From NCBI GenBank assembly GCA_964499465.1, contig CAZCLJ010000001.1:8093-72092 (forward strand): DNA of 64,000 bases, in the 5' to 3' direction. Both the position numbers and the translations under genes were made by a program. The stretch is from JAAYJM01 sp964499465 (GTDB taxonomy: Bacteria > Bacteroidota > Ignavibacteria > Kapaibacteriales > UBA2268). Of the stretch, positions 23,944-35,189 are shown piece after piece (the first letter of the stretch is position 1; every line of letters starts with the position of its first letter). The notes under the pieces were generated by a model. The model had not been told where the DNA came from. It saw nothing but the letters and a program-made list of their open reading frames with translations, and ran no database searches.

Positions 23944-26900
23944 ATGAGTAGTTTGTTAGGCACATTAAGCGTGATGCTTCAGGTAAGTACAGTAGGTACA
24001 ACAAAGGCAATACAGGAATTACGGACTATTGATAGGGCTGCACAAGCTACAACATCCAATATAGGAGTATCTTCCAAAAATATCAATGCTTCATTGATGT
24101 CTATTGGAAGAACTCTTACTCAATTTGTATCTTTACCATTAGGTTTACTTGAAGTAATCTCTACAAAAAGTTTTGCTACTTTTGAATATAACTTATCCAA
24201 AGTAACGGGTTTGGTTGGTATAGCTGCTCAGCAAACTCAGCAATGGGGGGATGAGATTCTCAATATGTCTTCAAAAGTTTCCAAAGGAACAAAAGACCTT
24301 TCTAATGCTCTTTATTTTGTTACTACTGGAGGTATAAGAGGGGCAGAATCAATAGAGGTTTTGGATGTTGCCGCAAGATCATCAGCAGTAGGATTAGGTG
24401 AGACTGCTCTTATTACAGATATGTTAGTATCTGCTATGAATGCTTATGGCAAGGAAAACTTGAATGCTGCAAAGGCTGGAGATATTTTGTTGCGATCTGT
24501 AAGGGAAGGTAAAGCAGAAGCGGATCAAATGGCAGTTGCGATGGGGGTTGTTTTTCCTATTGCAAGTAAGTTAGGTGTATCTTATGGGGAAGTTGGAGCT
24601 GGTATGGCCGCGATGACCCGTACAGGGACGACTGCGGCCACTTCAGCTATGCAGTTAAGGCGAATACTGTTTTCATTGTTAAAACCGGCTGAACAGTCTG
24701 AATCGGCTTTAAAAGCAATGGGGACAAGTTCTGCTGAACTACGGAACAATCTTCAAAATAATGGATTATTAGATACTTTAATGGAAATTAAGAATCTAAT
24801 GGATACTTATGGTGAAGATATGGTAGCAAGAGTATTTCCAAATATTCGTGCTTTAGCTGGTGTATTTGATATTTTAGGGGAAAACTTGGAAGAGAATAAA
24901 GCATTATTTAAATCTATTGCTGAATCTGGTGGTGATTTGGATGCTGCTTTTGAAAATGTATCAAATACATTTCAGTTTAAAATGAATTCTGCTTTAGCTG
25001 CTGGAAACGTGATGTTGGTACGGTTTGGTGAGTCTATTGCAAGAATTTTAATACCATTTTTGGAAAGTTTGGCTGAAAAATTTGAAAATGTTGCTGATTG
25101 GTTTGATAGATTGACTAAGGGACAGCAGAATTTTATAGTAAAGACTGCTTTACTCATAACCACGGTAGGTCCATTAGCGGCATTACTTGCTGGAGTTATT
25201 ACAATAGTTAAAGGAATAGGTACTGTATTTGGATTTACTACATCACAAACTGCTTTGCAAACGGCAGCAATAAATGCACAAACGGCTGCGATTGAAAAAC
25301 AAACGGCTGCGATGACAGCACAGAAAATAGTCAATGAAGGTAATATAGCAAGTAAATCTGCACAGGTAGTTACAACTACAACTTTAGCGAATGCTGAAAG
25401 AAAATCTGCTGCCGCTGCCGCTGCTGCTACTGCTGCAAGAACATCTGCCAATGCAGCATCATCCAAATATATTGCTGCTGAATTAATGGTAGCTAAGGCA
25501 AAAGGAAAAGCTACGATTGCGAATAGTAATGCTGCCAATGCTGAAATTAAATTAGCATCTGCATTAAAGACGAGTGATGCTTATACAAGATTGCAAACGC
25601 AATCAATAGCTGCTAATAATGCTTTTAAAAAGGCTCAGATAGTTGTTACGAATGCAGAGGCAGAAGCAACTATGGCTGCAACTACGGCTGCTTACAGAAA
25701 ACAAAGGGCAGATGTTTTAGCTGCTGCTGCTGCAAGGGCTAAGGCCGAAGTGGATAGACAAGCTACGGTGATTTTAAATGCACAAGCTGTTGCTGCGGAG
25801 AGGGCAAGATTAGCTAACTCTAAATTTTATGCATCAACTGGTGCATCACTTTTAATGACTAAACAATTTAATGCTGCACAATTAAAGAATGTACAAATAT
25901 TGAATAGTACTACTGTTGCTGCGAATAGTGCTGCTGCTGGATTTTCTGCATTTTTATCAGGTATTAGAGCTGTTCCAGTATTAGGTTGGATTGCTTTGGG
26001 AGCCGCTATTTATTATGTAGTTAAAGAATTAACTAAACTAACTGAATTAGAAAAATTACAAAATGGAGTAAAAAATGAAACGGCTAAATTACTTGCAACT
26101 GAAACCGGGGCTCTGAACGCTTACCTGACTGTTGCAAATAATGAAGCATTGTCCAGAAAAATGAGACTGGAGGCAATGGAAAAAATAAATGAAATATCCC
26201 CTACATATCTTGGAAACATACGTTTGGGTACTTTACATACAAAGGAGGCTAAAGATGCTATTGATGCTTATAATTCAAGTTTGGAGGAACAAATAAGAAT
26301 TAAAGTATTACAGGAAAGTTTGATTGATTTGGAAAAGAAATATCAGGAAGAAGTAAGAAATGGAGCAAATGCTAAGTTACATTGGACGAAGATGATTGAA
26401 GAGCATCAGCGCAGCTTTGTACTTGGGTATATGGGACACTCTGACAGAATGAATGATGCGAGAGATGCACAAATAAAGAAACATAAGGAAGAGTATGAGG
26501 CAAGTAAAAAATATATTCAGGAACAGTTAGAGGACAGAAGTAAACTTACTGATATAACTAAGAAACAATTTGATTATGCTCAAACACAAATTGGTAAAAT
26601 AAATATAGCAGAAAAACAATATCAAAATGCTGTTAAATTATCAGCGGAAGAAAAAGCTAATGCTGTTGCAAAAATTGTAAAAGATGGTAAAACGCAGGAG
26701 GCTTATGAAAAGGAAATTAATAAAGTGATTAAGGAACACGATAAGAATTTAGATGCATCAGTACAGAAATATCGTAACAACATTAAATTGCAAATCGATT
26801 TAAATAAAGAGATAGTAAACAATGCAAGGGATCAAAGAGACTATTATTCAACGTTAATACAAACTGATTCTAAATTAACTGAATATAGAGAATCTATTGT

Positions 26901-28947
26901 AAGTGCTGCTACTAAAAGAGAGAGGAAGGAGTATGCAAGTTTATATGATGAAAGAAGAAAACAGTTAGATGAAACAGTTAAGAAAAATGTTTCAGTTTTG
27001 GATACAATTATAACGGATTCTGAAAATGCTGTTAAACAACTTGAAGCATTATTTGAACCTATTGAAGTTCAAATTCATGCTAACATTGAAATGAACAAAA
27101 TCAAACAAACGATTGAAGAGTCTTTAGCTAATCTTGAAATTCAAGAACAGCTATTATGGGCTCCGGATTTACCAGAAACAGAACGAATATACAAAAAGCT
27201 CACTGAGCAAGCTGAAATATACAAAAAAGCATTGGAGTCAATAAATACAAGTACAAATATTGAATTATCTGATGAAGATGTTCAGAAGATTAAAAGGAGT
27301 TATGAAAATATTCAGTCATTATTGCCTACATTAAAAATCAATGTAGATTTGACAGATATTGAAAAACAAATAAGCAGTATTCCTGATCGTTTGAGTAAAG
27401 GAAAAAGTTTATTTGGTGCTGCTTTTGATCCTTTGAAAGAAGAGTATAATATTTTGGAGGGTATATTGCAGAAGGCACAAGATAATGAAATACCAATTAC
27501 TGATAAACAAGTACAGTATGCTATTAAGAGATTTGCTGAATTACATAAATTGACTGAAAAGTTTAAAAAGGATAATACTATTACGATGAGTAAGGTAAGT
27601 AAAGATGTTGATGAGGCTTTACGTGTTCTTGAAAGAAGTCAATTATTATTTGGTGATTCTATTGATGTTACTTCTGAAAAACTTGATATTTATCAAAATG
27701 CTTTAGATGCTATTGCAAAGGCAGAGGAAAAAAATATAAAAATAGGCAGTGCATTTGTTACTAATATCAAGAGTAAGGTTGAAACTCTTGAATTAGCTGT
27801 TGAGGCTATTAAAAGATTGGAACAAGAGGAGCGTCAACTTACAGAAACTTGGTTGAAACAACAGGATACGATTGATAAGAATGATTCTAATATCGTAGAT
27901 TTGGAACAAACAATGATGGCTGCTCAATCTATGGCAAATACTTGGAAGTTTAGTCAGATGGGGTTAACAAATTCATTGTATGATTCTGGTAAGGCATTGG
28001 ATAAGTTTGACAAGATTATAGACGTTCTAAAAGAATCTATTCATTTACTTGGAACAGATGGACGTAAAAATTTGGAAGGTTTAATTGCTTTATTTAATGA
28101 ATGGGCCAATTCTGAGTATTCTAAAGAAATACAAGGGCAATTAGATGAAATTGATAAAAAATTAAAAGTCCTTGGTCCACACGCAGATTTGATGAATGAA
28201 AAGGTAAGGTTACTGGAACAAGGGTTAAGAAAAGCATTATCAGCCCCATTAGGAAATTCTCAAGAGGGTATTGAAAATTGGGTAGGTAATGTCAATAAAT
28301 ATAGTATGGCTTTATCTAAGGCAAAAATAGAAGCTGAGGCTTTAACATCTGCACAGGATGGAATGGTTGATATGCTAATGGAAATTGGTAAGAGTATGAT
28401 GGGTGTTGAGGATGCTTGGGAAAATATGGGTAAAATTGCGTTAGGTGTTCTAAATGATATTATAAAAGCTATTTTAAAGGAACTTGTATTAAGCATGTTC
28501 AGAAAAAAGGCATCTGATAAGGTTGTACAGGGTAAATTGGCAGAAGCGGCTGCATCTGCCGTGAGTGCTGCTGCATCTACTGGGGATGCTGTTGCAAGTT
28601 CCGGTAATGCTGTTGCAAAGGCAGTAGAGACAGGTGCATCGTTTGGACCTGCAATGGTTTTAATGATTCCTTTATTTCTTGGGGCTGTAATGATGGCATT
28701 ACAATCAATGAATAAAGCTAAGAACATGGCAAAGATGGCCAAAGGGGGGATAGTACCATCGGGTTACCCAAATGATAGTTATCCAGCAATGTTATCAAGT
28801 GGTGAAACGGTAATTCCACCTCATAAATTACCAGAGTTTGAACGAAGGATAACAAAAATAAAACTTGATGGTGAATGGAAGGTTAAAGGTAGGGACCTTT
28901 ATTATGTAGTTAAGGAAGAGGAACGTAGAGTAGGTAATAGTTATTAA
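23944..28947 (+). CDS. Tape measure protein
   Basis: At 1667 residues this is the longest uninterrupted gene. It starts MSSLLGTLSVMLQVSTVGTT and shows the TP901-type core (SKVSKGTKDLSNALYFVTTG, MAVAMGVVFPIASKLGVSYG). Ala/Lys-rich helical repeats lie near residues 430-650, hydrophobic segments near 400-425 and 675-697, long charged coiled coils in the middle, and a membrane-like segment near 1560-1585 precedes SGETVIPPHKLPEF. At roughly 0.15 nm per residue it implies a tail of about 250 nm. Confidence 0.93.
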   Translation: MSSLLGTLSVMLQVSTVGTTKAIQELRTIDRAAQATTSNIGVSSKNINASLMSIGRTLTQFVSLPLGLLEVISTKSFATFEYNLSKVTGLVGIAAQQTQQWGDEILNMSSKVSKGTKDLSNALYFVTTGGIRGAESIEVLDVAARSSAVGLGETALITDMLVSAMNAYGKENLNAAKAGDILLRSVREGKAEADQMAVAMGVVFPIASKLGVSYGEVGAGMAAMTRTGTTAATSAMQLRRILFSLLKPAEQSESALKAMGTSSAELRNNLQNNGLLDTLMEIKNLMDTYGEDMVARVFPNIRALAGVFDILGENLEENKALFKSIAESGGDLDAAFENVSNTFQFKMNSALAAGNVMLVRFGESIARILIPFLESLAEKFENVADWFDRLTKGQQNFIVKTALLITTVGPLAALLAGVITIVKGIGTVFGFTTSQTALQTAAINAQTAAIEKQTAAMTAQKIVNEGNIASKSAQVVTTTTLANAERKSAAAAAAATAARTSANAASSKYIAAELMVAKAKGKATIANSNAANAEIKLASALKTSDAYTRLQTQSIAANNAFKKAQIVVTNAEAEATMAATTAAYRKQRADVLAAAAARAKAEVDRQATVILNAQAVAAERARLANSKFYASTGASLLMTKQFNAAQLKNVQILNSTTVAANSAAAGFSAFLSGIRAVPVLGWIALGAAIYYVVKELTKLTELEKLQNGVKNETAKLLATETGALNAYLTVANNEALSRKMRLEAMEKINEISPTYLGNIRLGTLHTKEAKDAIDAYNSSLEEQIRIKVLQESLIDLEKKYQEEVRNGANAKLHWTKMIEEHQRSFVLGYMGHSDRMNDARDAQIKKHKEEYEASKKYIQEQLEDRSKLTDITKKQFDYAQTQIGKINIAEKQYQNAVKLSAEEKANAVAKIVKDGKTQEAYEKEINKVIKEHDKNLDASVQKYRNNIKLQIDLNKEIVNNARDQRDYYSTLIQTDSKLTEYRESIVSAATKRERKEYASLYDERRKQLDETVKKNVSVLDTIITDSENAVKQLEALFEPIEVQIHANIEMNKIKQTIEESLANLEIQEQLLWAPDLPETERIYKKLTEQAEIYKKALESINTSTNIELSDEDVQKIKRSYENIQSLLPTLKINVDLTDIEKQISSIPDRLSKGKSLFGAAFDPLKEEYNILEGILQKAQDNEIPITDKQVQYAIKRFAELHKLTEKFKKDNTITMSKVSKDVDEALRVLERSQLLFGDSIDVTSEKLDIYQNALDAIAKAEEKNIKIGSAFVTNIKSKVETLELAVEAIKRLEQEERQLTETWLKQQDTIDKNDSNIVDLEQTMMAAQSMANTWKFSQMGLTNSLYDSGKALDKFDKIIDVLKESIHLLGTDGRKNLEGLIALFNEWANSEYSKEIQGQLDEIDKKLKVLGPHADLMNEKVRLLEQGLRKALSAPLGNSQEGIENWVGNVNKYSMALSKAKIEAEALTSAQDGMVDMLMEIGKSMMGVEDAWENMGKIALGVLNDIIKAILKELVLSMFRKKASDKVVQGKLAEAAASAVSAAASTGDAVASSGNAVAKAVETGASFGPAMVLMIPLFLGAVMMALQSMNKAKNMAKMAKGGIVPSGYPNDSYPAMLSSGETVIPPHKLPEFERRITKIKLDGEWKVKGRDLYYVVKEEERRVGNSY

Positions 28948-28949
28948 TT

Positions 28950-31900
28950 ATGGCAGTAAGATTTGAATATAGATTTTATGATATTGAGGATAATTTATTT
29001 AAAATCAATATTTACCGTCCGGGTGAAACAGATACGTTGTACACTATTCAAAACGCTGCTGCTAATCCTGTAAATATTCGTCATGGTGGTGGTGATAAAA
29101 ACAGTTTAGAAAATACAGTTATTCAAGGGCAAGAATTGACATTTTCTTTTTTGTTGCCACGGGAAGATGTGGATTTAATTAATTATATTTTTGAAAGTAA
29201 ATATCAGGATTATGTTTTAGAGCTTCTTGACGGAACTGATGCTATACGTTTCAGGGGGTATGTGAAACCTGAAAATTTAGTAAAACGATATGAAACTAAT
29301 CCACCATTTATTGAAATCGAGTTACCAGCTAATGATGGATTTAGTGACTTAGATCATTTTGATTTTAAAGATGAAAATGATGAATTAATTCTAAGTAGAA
29401 TATCAATTCTTTCTGTAATTAAAAAAGCATTGACACCAATTGCAGGAACAGTTCTTAATTTTGATTTTAAAATACAATTGAATACATACGAAGTAAATAG
29501 AATGTTATCTACTGAATGTGTACTCGATAAAATTTACATTGATACTTCTGCTTTTGTAAAGGAATATATAAGTGACGAGGTTGAGTCTTGTTATGAGGTC
29601 ATAGAAAAGGTTCTCAAGCCGTTTAACGCAGTTTTAAGGCAGGAAGGTGGGTTTTACTATATTACAAACATACATGAGGTAAATAGCTTTATTTTTACAT
29701 TTGGTTGGGACTTGTCATTTGTGAGTAGGGTAGCTGTTAATAACATTATTGATGTTTCAGCATATAAATTTAATAATTACATTGAGGAACAAAAAATACA
29801 TCCATTAAAGTATGCGTATATAAACAAAAAATATACGGCAGTTGATACTGTAATATTTAGAGGAGATTGGAGTTCATTAACATTTAGTAATTTTACTACG
29901 GCTGTAATCGATCCGGAAGATGGGAAGAAAATAACTCTTACAAAAGATGGACAGTCAAGAACTGCTGCTAATTTGCCTAATTTTATTTTTACAGCACCTA
30001 TTAATGTACCAAAAATAAGCAATAGTGATACTTTAATTATTTCTTTTCAGTATAACATTTTATCTTTTTCAAGTGCTATTAAAAGTAATGTAAATCTTTA
30101 TTTTAAATTGGAAATACAAAGGCCAAATGATACTTGGAGTGATCCTTCTTATTTTCCAATTGATGTAAAAATAAGAAATAAAGAAATAACTTTTGAAGAA
30201 AAAACGGCAATAATAACAAAAGATGGTTTGCACAATATAAGAATATCTTTCGTTGTGCAAAAGGGGTTTTATACTGATATGAATATTGAGTTATCTAATT
30301 TAACGGTAACAGTAAATCCAAAGATTAACTATATTAGGGGAAGAAGTGGAGCTACGGGTTCCGTAGGCGGTACAGATAATTCCAGTATTGGAAGGAGGCC
30401 CGGTTCAACTTCAGGAGTAAGAAGGCCATCTGGGTATGTGCCAGATGATCGAAGTGGGGATGCTGATAAATCTGTTGAGGATTCAAGGTATGTATTGAAA
30501 CAAACTAATGGTTATGAAACTTTTGAGACTGATATTTATTTTTCAGATTACATTGATCCATTTTCATTATCAGATGAAAGAGCAGCGCCAGAAACACATA
30601 TAAATTCTTTCTTTGATAGTACAGATGCAATAACTTCTACATGGCGTTCATACGGGGGTACTGAGGATGCTCCTATTTTGTTTATTTACGCTAAGAATGT
30701 AATTACAAATAGGCAGAAATATAAAAATTATCTTAGATGTACGATACATGATAGAAGCCACACAATAAAATTCAACAATTTACTTTCCATAGAAGGAAAA
30801 GTTTACACTATTATCGAAATATCGAAAGATTATAGAATTGGTTCTGTTGAATGTGGTTTAATTGAAATAATCAATACACCACTTACATTAGACCCTCTTG
30901 AAAATATCCCATTAAAAAATTTAATACTATCTGGTATTGATGAATCCCCTTTGGTATTTGATGGGGTGTTTCAAGAAGCACATGGGCTTGAAGTAGGGAA
31001 GATTATTAGATATGATTTAACTACTCAAAAATATGTTTTAGCACAAGCTAATACTCCAGAAAATGCAAGAGCTATCGGTATTGTAGCAGAAGTTTTAAAT
31101 GAGGATGAATTTAAGTACATAAGTGATGATTTTATACGTAGTGATACTGATATTTATAATACATTAAAAACTTTATATGATTTAGAAGAAGGTGATTATT
31201 ATTTTCTTTCGCCAACAGAAGAAGGGGCCGTTGTTAAATCAGCTTCATTAGTTGCTGGAGATATTGAGCAGTGTATAGGATATGTAACTACCAAAGGTTT
31301 GAAAATAGAGGTAGATGCTAAAATGCTTGAATTACCCGGTTCAAAAACTGATATGTCAGTTACTGGAGAAGGAACAGCATTATCCCCAATAACATTAGTT
31401 AATGATGAAGAAATTCTGGATAATGATCATTATTACGGAACAGGAGATCAAGCTGAACCAAATAAAGGGTTTCATCCATTACATGCTAAATTAGTAACAC
31501 AAACGTTACATGGATTTTCTGTAAAACAAGCAATAAGGCACAATGGTACATCTTATGTTCTTGCACAAGCGGATTCACCTGAAAATGCACAGACAGTAGG
31601 TGTTGTTGTAGAAATAATAGATGCTAATAATTTTAGGTTTCAAAGTGAAGGTTTTTATTACCATGCAGATTGGGTAGCTGGTAGTGAATACTTTTTGTCA
31701 CCAAGTGTAGCTGGTGAAATTAAAACATTACCTGATCCAGAAGTTTGGAATATTGGAGAAGTTCGTCAGTTTATAGGATTTGGTACGAACAAAGGGTTAA
31801 AAATTGAAATTGATGTTGGCGATGAAATAACTGTTACACCTGTTATTGAAGGACCTCAAGGTCCACAAGGTCATCAAGGGTATCAAGGGGCTACTGGAGC

Positions 31901-34576
31901 TCAAGGTATTCAAGGTTCAGTAGGAGCAACAGGACCTCAAGGAAGTCAAGGTTTACAAGGTTATCAGGGGCAACAGGGGGCGGAAGGTGTACAAGGAATT
32001 GATGGGGATCAGGGACCTCAAGGTTATCAAGGCACACAAGGAAATCAAGGAGCTACTGGAGATCAAGGTGCAACAGGTGCTCAAGGAGCTCAGGGAAGTC
32101 AAGGTGTGCAAGGTGCTATTGGAACTCAGGGGCAACAAGGGGCGCAGGGACNNNNNNNNNNNNNNNNNNNNNNNNNNNNNNNNNNNNNNNNNNNNNNNNN
32201 NNNNNNNNNNNNNNNNNNNNNNNNNNNNNNNNNNNNNNNNNNNNNNNNNNNGCACAAGGCGCACAAGGAGCTCAGGGAGTGCAAGGAGAATCTGGTACAA
32301 TAAGTATTACAGTTTTTCAAGAAAATCATGGATTATCGTTTGGTAATGTAATACGACACAATGGAACATCTTATGTTTTAGCGAGAGCGAATAATGCCAC
32401 TAATGCGCAGGCTTGTGGGGTTGTTTCAGAAGTTTTAAGTCAAGATGATTTTAAATTTGTAGCTGATGGATTTATTCCCGGACTTGGTACACCGGGGGCT
32501 GAATATTTTTTATCCCCTGATACTTCTGGTTTGTTAATCACGTTGCCTGATCCGGAAGTTTGGAGTATAGGGGAAGTAAGGTTATCTTGTGGATGGGGTA
32601 CTCCTAATGGATTTAAAGTTGAAATTGATGTTGGGGATGAAATAACACTTGCTCCAGTTGTAGAAGGCCCTCAAGGTCCTCAAGGTTATCAGGGAACTAC
32701 TGGATCACAGGGTACAACAGGTTCTCAGGGACCTCAAGGAAGTCAAGGTCCTCAAGGTTATCAGGGAACTACTGGATCGCAGGGTACAACAGGATCGCAA
32801 GGACCTCAAGGTTATCAAGGTACACAAGGAAATCAAGGTTATCAAGGAGATACTGGAGCTGGAGTAAGTATTCTTGGTTCTGTTACTACTTCAACAAATC
32901 TTCCGGGATGGCCGAGTTCTTATGGTGGGGGTGTTGGTGATGCTTATATTACAAATGATACAGGTCATTTGTGGGTTTGGGATGGTGATAGTTGGAACGA
33001 TGTTGGAGAAATTAGGGGTCCTCAAGGGTATCAGGGTCATCAAGGTTTTCAAGGAAATCAAGGAGCAACCGGAGCACAGGGAGCTACTGGAGCTCAAGGG
33101 GCAACTGGATCACAAGGTGCTCAAGGTGCTCAGGGAGCGACAGGTGCTCAGGGAGCAACAGGGGATCAGGGGGTTCAAGGTGATAGAGGATTTCAAGGAT
33201 ATACAGGATCGCAAGGACCTCAAGGACATCAAGGACCGGAAGGAATTGAAGGAGATCAAGGGCCAACTGGATCACAAGGACCTCAAGGTACTCAGGGATT
33301 AAGAGGCTATCAAGGTTATCAAGGTGTACAAGGATTAAGAGGTTATCAAGGTTATCAGGGGGCTACTGGAGCTACTGGGGATACTGGACCTCAAGGGGTG
33401 ACTGGACCACAGGGATCAACAGGAGCTCAGGGATCAACAGGAGCTCAGGGAGTGCAAGGTATTCAGGGATCAACCGGAGCTACTGGACCTCAAGGAGCGA
33501 GGGGTTATCAAGGTTATCAAGGTGTACAAGGATTAAGAGGTTATCAAGGTTATCAGGGAGCAAGAGGATATCAAGGTTATCAAGGATATCAAGGTGTACC
33601 GGGTGGTGCTGATTCATATTGGATACCTGATACTTATGGTATTCATTATTCAGCCGGTAATGTTGGCATAGGGGTAAATTCACAATCAACTTATGCCTTA
33701 TCAATACAAAAAACAGTTGCACATTATCTTGCATCACTATCTAACAATAGTACAAGCGGAAGTGGGTTATTGATTTCTGTAAATAATATAAGCTCTTCCT
33801 ATGAAGCATTAACAATAGGAGCTGGAGGAATAGAAATATTTAATTTTATAAATAATGGTTCCTTACGGTTAGGTAAATATGGTTCAGGGACTTTTACCGG
33901 CACTCCTACAAAATGGTTAGCAGTTGATTCATCAGGAAAGATAATAGAAGTAAATGCCCCGGTAGATTCTAAATGGACTCAGGGGTCTGGTTTTATTCGT
34001 CCTACAACATCAACCAATAAAATATCGATAGGAAAAACAACCAATTCTGGACATTATTTAGAAGTAATAGGTACTGGTGGAGATTCTGGGTATGGCATAA
34101 TGATGGATACTAACGATATGTCTTTATGGGGTAAAACTACTGGTGGAAACCCTGTTAGAATAATGTTTGTAGGTTCAGATAGTAATACATATATTCAATC
34201 ATATAGTACAAGTCAATCTGTTGCTTTTAGATTAGGTACTACTGAAAGATTTAGAATTGCTAATACTGGAATAACGTCAAATATTACGGTAACAGCATCT
34301 AATTTTATTCTTAATTCCATGCGTAAACTGAAAGCTGGAATAAAGAAAATAATGAATCTTAAAAGGTTTGATAAAATTCCAATTTACCAATTTTATTTTA
34401 AAGATGACAATACAAAAAGGATAAGATACGGTATTACAGTAGAGGATGTTGAAAAAGTTGCCCCTAATTTGATTTATGAAGATGGTAAAGGTGGTAAACA
34501 GGTAGCATACATTGATTATTTGGTTGCTAAGGTAGCAAGGCTGGAAGAAAGGATTAAAAAATTAGAAAAAAAATGA
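28950..34576 (+). CDS. Giant collagen-like tail fibre with S74 chaperone domain (interrupted by assembly gap)
   Basis: The frame before the N run and the frame after it both encode GxQ collagen repeats (left ends QQGAQG, right begins AQGAQGAQGVQG), so this is one gene of at least 1841 residues. Order: tail-attaching part (1-640); two related modules of about 120 residues (HGLEVGKIIRY; HGFSVKQAIRH); collagen repeats with the gap; a third copy of the module (HGLSFGNVIRH); a longer collagen stretch with many GYQ triplets; a short beta-rich tip; and a C-terminal S74 intramolecular chaperone. In NSMRKLKAGIKKI the Ser and the Lys five residues on match the self-cleavage dyad. Confidence 0.82.
32152..32251. 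other. Assembly gap (100 N) in collagen-like repeat
   Basis: Exactly 100 N between two GxQ-coding stretches. Apparent frame change across it is an artefact of the placeholder length. Confidence 0.95.
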
Positions 34577-35160
34577 AAAGAGTTTTGTCTGTATTTTTAA
34601 TTTATATTTTCGTAAATTGTACACCAATTATAATAGAAGATGATATGGCAGTAAGTGTTCCTGATACTAATACATTTAGTTTAACTGACGTATTGGCTGC
34701 GGTTGAAGATCATGCTGGGGATATTGCAAATAATTTATTAGCTTGTTTTTCTTATGCTAATTCAACTTATTTTGATCCGGGGTATAATAACAGTAGTTAT
34801 GCTCCGGCAAATAGTATGAAGAGATTTCGCAATTATGGACCAGATAATGCTTCTAAAGAAATTTTTGTTCCAGAAGGTTTTTCACCTAATGGTGATGGTG
34901 TACACGATTATTTTGAAGTTTTAAATCTTGAATATTATTCAATTCATAAAATGTCTATTTTTGCACCCCCCGGAGGTTTTAGCTATGGAGGAGGGTTTGT
35001 TTCCGGAGGAACTAAACTTTATGAAAAAATCAATAATTATCATCTTTATCCGTGGAATGGTACATATAATGGGTATAATTGCCCTGAAATGAATTATGTA
35101 TGGACACTTGAAATTGATGGTAGTGCTTATGATAATGGCACTGTTATGATTGCACGATAA
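34573..35160 (+). CDS. Virion appendage protein with CHU_C (gliding-motility type) C-terminal domain
   Basis: The ATG at 34573 overlaps the fibre stop (ATGA) and gives 195 residues with a hydrophobic first 21 residues ending in a Cys-containing VNCTP, possibly a lipoprotein-like signal. A second in-frame ATG at 34645 (MAVSVPDTNTFSLTDVLAAV) would give a soluble start typical of Bacteroidota phage proteins and is equally plausible. The C-terminal half is a full CHU_C/TIGR04131-type domain: FVPEGFSPNGDGVHDYFEVL, then a WNGTYNG turn and a final YVWTLEIDGSAYDNGTVMIA. In the host such domains mark type IX secretion cargo. Confidence 0.78.
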   Translation: MKRVLSVFLIYIFVNCTPIIIEDDMAVSVPDTNTFSLTDVLAAVEDHAGDIANNLLACFSYANSTYFDPGYNNSSYAPANSMKRFRNYGPDNASKEIFVPEGFSPNGDGVHDYFEVLNLEYYSIHKMSIFAPPGGFSYGGGFVSGGTKLYEKINNYHLYPWNGTYNGYNCPEMNYVWTLEIDGSAYDNGTVMIAR

Positions 35161-35189
35161 AAACAATAAATAATTTAAAAATTTTAATC

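Noticed and set aside
24972..25538. 188-codon minus-strand frame inside the tape measure gene
   Set aside because: Ala/Val-rich product is the antisense of Ala-rich coiled coil; the tape measure frame is complete.
28260..28742. 160-codon minus-strand frame
   Set aside because: Antisense of the tape measure C-terminus, no supporting context.
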